This document shows positions 59,997-64,000 of a stretch of DNA of 64,000 bases, piece by piece. Made by a program: the position numbers and the translations under genes. Under the pieces are notes generated by a model. The model did no database searches and was not told where the DNA came from. It worked only from the letters and a program-made list of their open reading frames with translations. How positions within the stretch are numbered: the first letter of the stretch is position 1; every line of letters starts with the position of its first letter. The stretch comes from Bradysia coprophila (lineage: Eukaryota > Arthropoda > Insecta > Diptera > Sciaridae). The stretch lies in NCBI RefSeq assembly GCF_014529535.1, contig NW_023503972.1:5270001-5334000 (forward strand), written 5' to 3'.

Positions 59997-61420
59997 AGGT
60001 CTTTTTTCCATAGGAAAAAAAGACCTATTGTGGGCACTTCATCTGTCCGTCCGTCCGTCCGTCCGTCCGTCCATCCGTCTGTCCGTCTGTCCGTCCGTCC
60101 GTCCGTCTGTCCGTCCGTCCGTCCGTCCGTCTGTGTCACAAATAAAATGTGATTGATAAAAGTTAAAATTGCAATGCTACTATGAACAAACCAACACCAG
60201 GCAAATCAATTATTATTTGTTATCTGGTAACCAATCGCTCATAGCAGACATTGCAATTTGAAAGTTTGGTAGTTGTTGGTAGTTGGACCCCCAAAATATT
60301 TAGCAGCAAAGATGTTTCTTACTCGAGAGACGCACACCGACTGACGAAATTATTCGGCCTGCTTGCCTTTTTATAACTCAAATATTTGGTAGTTGACTAC
60401 CTCGGTGGTAAATTGCAATGCTACTATGAGCAAACCAACACCAGGCAAATCAATTATTATTTGTTATCTGGTAACCAATCGCTCATAGCAGACATTGCAA
60501 TTTGGTAGTTGTTGGTAGTTAGACCCCCAAACTATATAGCAGCAAAGATGTTTCTTACTCGAGAGACGCACACCGACTGACGAAATTATTCGGCCTGCTG
60601 GTCTATTTATAAATCGAGTATTTGGTAGTTGACTACCAAAGTGGTAGTTGACTGACTACCAAAGTGGTAGTTGACTGACTACCAAAGTGGTAGTTGACTG
60701 ACTACCAAAGTGGTAGTTGACTGACTACCAAAGTGGTAGTTGACTGACTACCAAAGTGGTAGTTGACTGACTACCAAAGTGGTAGTTGACTGACTACCAA
60801 AGTGGTAGTTGACTGACTACCAAAGTGGTAGTTGACTGACTACCAAAGTGGTAGTTGACTGACTACCAAAGTGGTAGTTGACTGACTACCAAAGTGGTAG
60901 TTGACTGACTACCAAAGTGGTAGTTGACTGACTACCAAAGTGGTAGTTGACTGACTACCAAAGTGGTAGTTGACTGACTACCAAAGTGGTAGTTGACTGA
61001 CTACCAAAGTGGTAGTTGACTGACTACCAAAGTGGTAGTTGACTGACTACCAAAGTGGTAGTTGACTGACTACCAAAGTGGTAGTTGACTGACTACCAAA
61101 GTGGTAGTTGACTGACTACCAAAGTGGTAGTTGACTGACTACCAAAGTGGTAGTTGACTGACTACCAAAGTGGTAGTTGACTACCAAAGTGGTAGTTGAC
61201 TACCAACATGGTAGTTTACTAATACGGATGTTGTAGATATGTTTACTGTTTGAGAGCTGCACACCGACTGATGAAATTAATCGGCTTGCTTGCCTATTCA
61301 TAATTCCAAAATTTGGTAGTTGAATACCAAAGTGGTACTTGAATGAGTACCAAGCTAGTAGTAAACAGAAATTGAAAAAAAATGAAAAAGACCTCACCAG
61401 GCTTCAGCCGGTCTATTCTT
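59997..61420. repeat. Composite element, copy 2: CCGT microsatellite, tandem units, 23-bp satellite
   Basis: Starts AGGTCTTTTTTCCATAGG and ends GAAAAAGACCT at 61394, followed by CACCAGGCTTCAGCCGGTCT as in copy 1. A CCGT/CTGT run spans about 60045-60135. Two ~244-base units with CAACACCAGGCAAATCAATT follow (first copy anchored at 60168, second at 60412). A 23-bp satellite then fills most of the right part. Overall order matches copy 1 at 46536, but copy 1 lacks the satellite. Confidence 0.85.
60641..61169. repeat. Twenty-three copies of a self-complementary 23-bp satellite
   Basis: The monomer TGGTAGTTGACTGACTACCA plus AAG repeats every 23 bases from 60641 to 61169, by my reading without any difference between copies. 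TGGTAGT and ACTACCA inside each unit are inverted repeats, so each monomer can form a hairpin. Shorter 19-base variants lacking one GACT flank the array on both sides. Confidence 0.95.
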
Positions 61421-61645
61421 GTTTCGTCTTGTCGTTTCTTCACACTTTGGCGATTTTTCTTGGCGGCTCTTCACACTTTGGCGACTTTTTTTGGCGATTC
61501 GTCAGTTTTTGAGAATTTTTTAAATCGCCAAAAAAAATCGACAAAGTGTGAAGAAACGACAAAAAGAAAAAAGTCAAATAATTGTCGTTTCTTCACACTT
61601 TGGCGATTTTTCTTGGCGGTTCTTCACACTTTGGCGATTTCAGTT

Positions 61646-62351
61646 GGCGATTTAATTTTTTCTTGGCGATTTGACTTTGGAGATACTTCACGGGAATATA
61701 TCTGGTGTTTTCGAAGGTAAGTTCTCGAAATTGTCAATCCTGAGGGTTCCATCTCTCGCTCCAAATGCGAAAATACCAATATGTGTTTGAGGATTAGGTT
61801 CTTCCAATTTCTTCATCTTGCAATGCCCCAGTTTGCTCCTACAATACTTAACTACGAACTCAAGCAACGCAAGATGTTTCCGCCGATAATTACTAATAAA
61901 TACGTCAAAGGTAGTTAGTGTAAGTCGTTGCAAGTCCGTATCAAAGTTAAAGTGCCGACAATTGCGGCTAGTCAGATTTCGGCTCACTGGATTTGTGTTA
62001 AGGAGTCAGGGAACACCTCAATAAAAATTTATAAAAAAAAGATAAAATTCTAGATTTTTAGACATTTTTTTGAAGGTATGACTCCTTAACAGCAATCGAG
62101 GGAGCCGAAATTCAGCGAACAATAATTATCTTCAGTAAGCTTCAATCGTAGCGGGTAGTTTCTTAGGATGGTAACCGTGGTAACCAGATTAGAAAATATA
62201 ACGAAAGTTTCAAAAAATGGTTTTGTTAATATCGAGTTGGATTTTGGATACAAAGTTTTTCGCAATAAAGAAAGGTAACAAAAGTTTTACTTTTCATCAC
62301 TGAGTTGAGACAACAATCATTCCCTTTTCCGGGCCGTTATACTATAAATCA
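61646..62351. other. Gene-free stretch
   Basis: No gene or clear repeat. The open frame on the minus strand at 61688-61987 has no family features. TAAGGAGTCAGG near 62000 and GACTCCTTAACAG near 62080 are weak inverted partners. Confidence 0.4.
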
Positions 62352-62820
62352 ATACTCTCTCTAGCAATCAAACTACTTTTTTTTAAGGTGGTGAAAGTCA
62401 AGGCTGTACACTTTGGGGAGGTCACGCAGATGCAGATACGCGGGTTACACACCACGTTTCATACAAAAAATTCACCACGCCATACAAATTAAATTTTGGT
62501 GAATTTGTTTGTATGGAAAAGGTGTGTTCCCGCGTATCTAATAAAATGGCGATCTACGCAGATGCAGATACGCGGGTTACACACCACGTTTCATACAAAA
62601 AATTCACCACGCCATACAAATTAAATTTTGGTGAATTTGTTTGTATGGAAAAGGTGTGTTCCCGCGTATCTAATAAAATGGCGATCTGCGTGACCTCGCG
62701 TGAATGTAAATTACAGCGAAGTCAGTCAAAGTGTAGAATAGTGTTTGTAGAATACAAAGAAATAAGGTCTGAATTTGACACAGAGAGCTGAGAGTTTGTT
62801 TGCTAGAGATATGTAGTATT
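62352..62820. repeat. MITE family D copy interrupted by MITE family B
   Basis: Ends AATACTCTCTCTAGCAATCA and TTTGCTAGAGATATG, with AAGGTGGTGAAAG and GACACAGAGAGCTGAGAGTT, match 34768-34956 in reverse orientation. At 62398 the D sequence breaks to AAGGCTGTACACTTTGGGG, the family B end, and resumes near 62705 with TGTAAATTACAGCG. So B inserted in D, replacing or displacing ~25 bases. Confidence 0.85.
62424..62690. repeat. 132-bp tandem duplication inside the nested family B copy
   Basis: The segment beginning ACGCAGATGCAGATACGCGG at 62424 starts again at 62556 and is the same to GGCGATCT, with a single A/G difference at the end by my reading. Each unit is itself an inverted repeat. The very high identity suggests a recent event. 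Confidence 0.9.
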
Positions 62821-62887
62821 GTATAAATACATTAAATTTAGTGCATTAGATGTTTATTGAATGAAAGAGTCAAATCGAATGAACAAA

Positions 62888-62936
62888 CCAAAGTATATAA
62901 ACACTGAACCTTCAGTGTTTTGTTTATATACTTTGG
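62888..62936. repeat. Short hairpin of a shared TIR motif
   Basis: CCAAAGTATATAAACACTGAA and its near complement lie head to head with a two-base spacer and a few extra bases in the right arm. Single copies of the motif are at 41082 and, partly, 41413. Confidence 0.7.
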
Positions 62937-64000
62937 AACAAACTAGGTACTCAGTTAAATGCTAAAATATTAAGATATGAAAGATTACTCCGTTACTTCA
63001 AACATTTATTTCAACTTTTTGCCAATATCATGATAGGTCTGTCAAATCGTATAGGAATTTTTGTTTTTCGGTTTTGTAGACACGGTTTTTTCGATGTTTA
63101 ATTAATTTTTGAATTTGCTGTATTTTGTATTCGCACAGTGCATTAATATAAGGATCTTCCTTTTTGTTCTGAGTTATTGAATAAATTGAAATTGAAATAA
63201 TTGAGAATGAAGGATTGAAGTTTTTGTAAGTTATTTTTAATTGACGTAAAAAAATTGTTCAACGACATGTCTCTAAAATACACTAATCTTTGTATAAGTT
63301 CGTCTAAACGTCGAAACGTACAGCCGCCTGTAAGAAAATTACAAAATGGCGGCCCTATATTTTTGATTTTACACTGTTTTTAGAAATTCTTCTGATCGCT
63401 ACGCATGTAGTTCTTGATACAGAACACTTTCCAGATACTTATTTAGGCGGCTGACAAAATTCGGTAGATTTAGGGTCGTACTTTGTAAATAAAATAAATT
63501 TTATAAAAAATCTGTACATTTTAGAAGCATACCGTAGAACAATTTTTTGCTTAGAATAACATTCTGCGTCGAATTGGTCAAAACTTCAATCCCCCATTAT
63601 CAAATAATATCGTGTAGACAGCACTCATATCGTGTGGCAACTGTGGCAAGGCGTTAAGCCGGTATCAAACTTTTGTTCGTCAGTAATTATTCTGCTGACA
63701 ACACTGCTTCCATTAGACGTTTCTAATAATCGGTAGTGAAGTGCAGTTTGTCGAATTTGTCAAAGCTTCTCTATTTTGCAATTTCAATTCATTTTTTTTA
63801 TAATTTCAATCATTTTTTGTACATCCCTTTCTCATTCAAAATATGAATACGAAGCGGTGACACTTCGATTAAAAATCGGGCGCTGAAATCAATTTGACCA
63901 AACAAGAGTTACCATCGAACAACAACACAGCAGACGTAACTGATACCGTTAAGGTGGCCTGTTCAATAAGATTTAATTCTGTCAAGGATAAGAAAGATAC
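62937..64000. other. Right end of the window, nothing recognised
   Basis: AT-rich sequence without coding exons, terminal repeats or promoter elements I can support. A gene beginning beyond the edge could have its upstream region here. Confidence 0.4.

Larger units (their letters stand above)
59946..61645. repeat. Flanking foldback made of TTCACACTTTGGCGATTT units
   Basis: CGCCAAGAAAAATCGACAAA with GTGTGAAGAAACG at 59946-59979 faces several copies at 61433-61645, in both orientations, of TTTCTTCACACTTTGGCGAT. The composite copy 2 element lies between, so it appears to have inserted into this older inverted-repeat element. Confidence 0.65.

Noticed and set aside
60641-61169. CRISPR-like regular array
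   Set aside because: Units are contiguous 23-mers without unique spacers, in a eukaryotic satellite context.

Overview
The window looks like a piece of an insect nuclear chromosome, most likely from a lower dipteran such as a sciarid or related gnat. Genes are split by short GT-AG introns, gaps are AT-rich, and the gene set fits a fly: an Hr39-type nuclear receptor, a ZAD zinc-finger protein, peritrophin-like and fibrinogen-related secreted proteins. The order is inferred from protein character; no database was consulted. Exon joins were worked out by hand from splice sites, reading frame and remembered family conservation.

Layout. A near-perfect palindrome fills 1-831. Aminoacylase-1 (plus, 1644-3555) follows, then repeats, then an AT-hook nuclear protein (plus, 6583-8498). 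A seven-exon ZAD-C2H2 zinc-finger gene (minus, 9119-12219) comes next. A decayed non-LTR retrotransposon and other repeats occupy about 12.2-17.1 kb. Hr39 (plus, coding 20456-27212) has a 2.8 kb last intron holding a foldback element with further insertions. From 27.2 to 35.1 kb I see only repeats. A small eight-cysteine secreted peptide (minus, 35127-35369) and SPAG7 (minus, 38669-39692) follow.

Between 43 and 50 kb lie three genes for secreted proteins: an aerolysin/ETX-MTX2-fold protein (plus), a fibrinogen-related protein broken by one missing base (plus), and a five-domain chitin-binding protein (minus). All three have a TATA box at a plausible distance, and the first also has an arthropod-type initiator. 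Together with the eight-cysteine peptide they suggest a gut or immune secretory set, but joint function is inference. A multi-pass membrane protein of unknown family (plus, 57427-58760) is the last gene.

The most unusual property is the density of palindromic and nested repeats. I count at least ten foldback or TIR elements. One 23-bp satellite has 23 apparently identical copies whose monomer is itself an inverted repeat. Two copies of a CTGT/CCGT-headed composite element are present. At least three insertions of one element in another can be read by comparing copies within the window.
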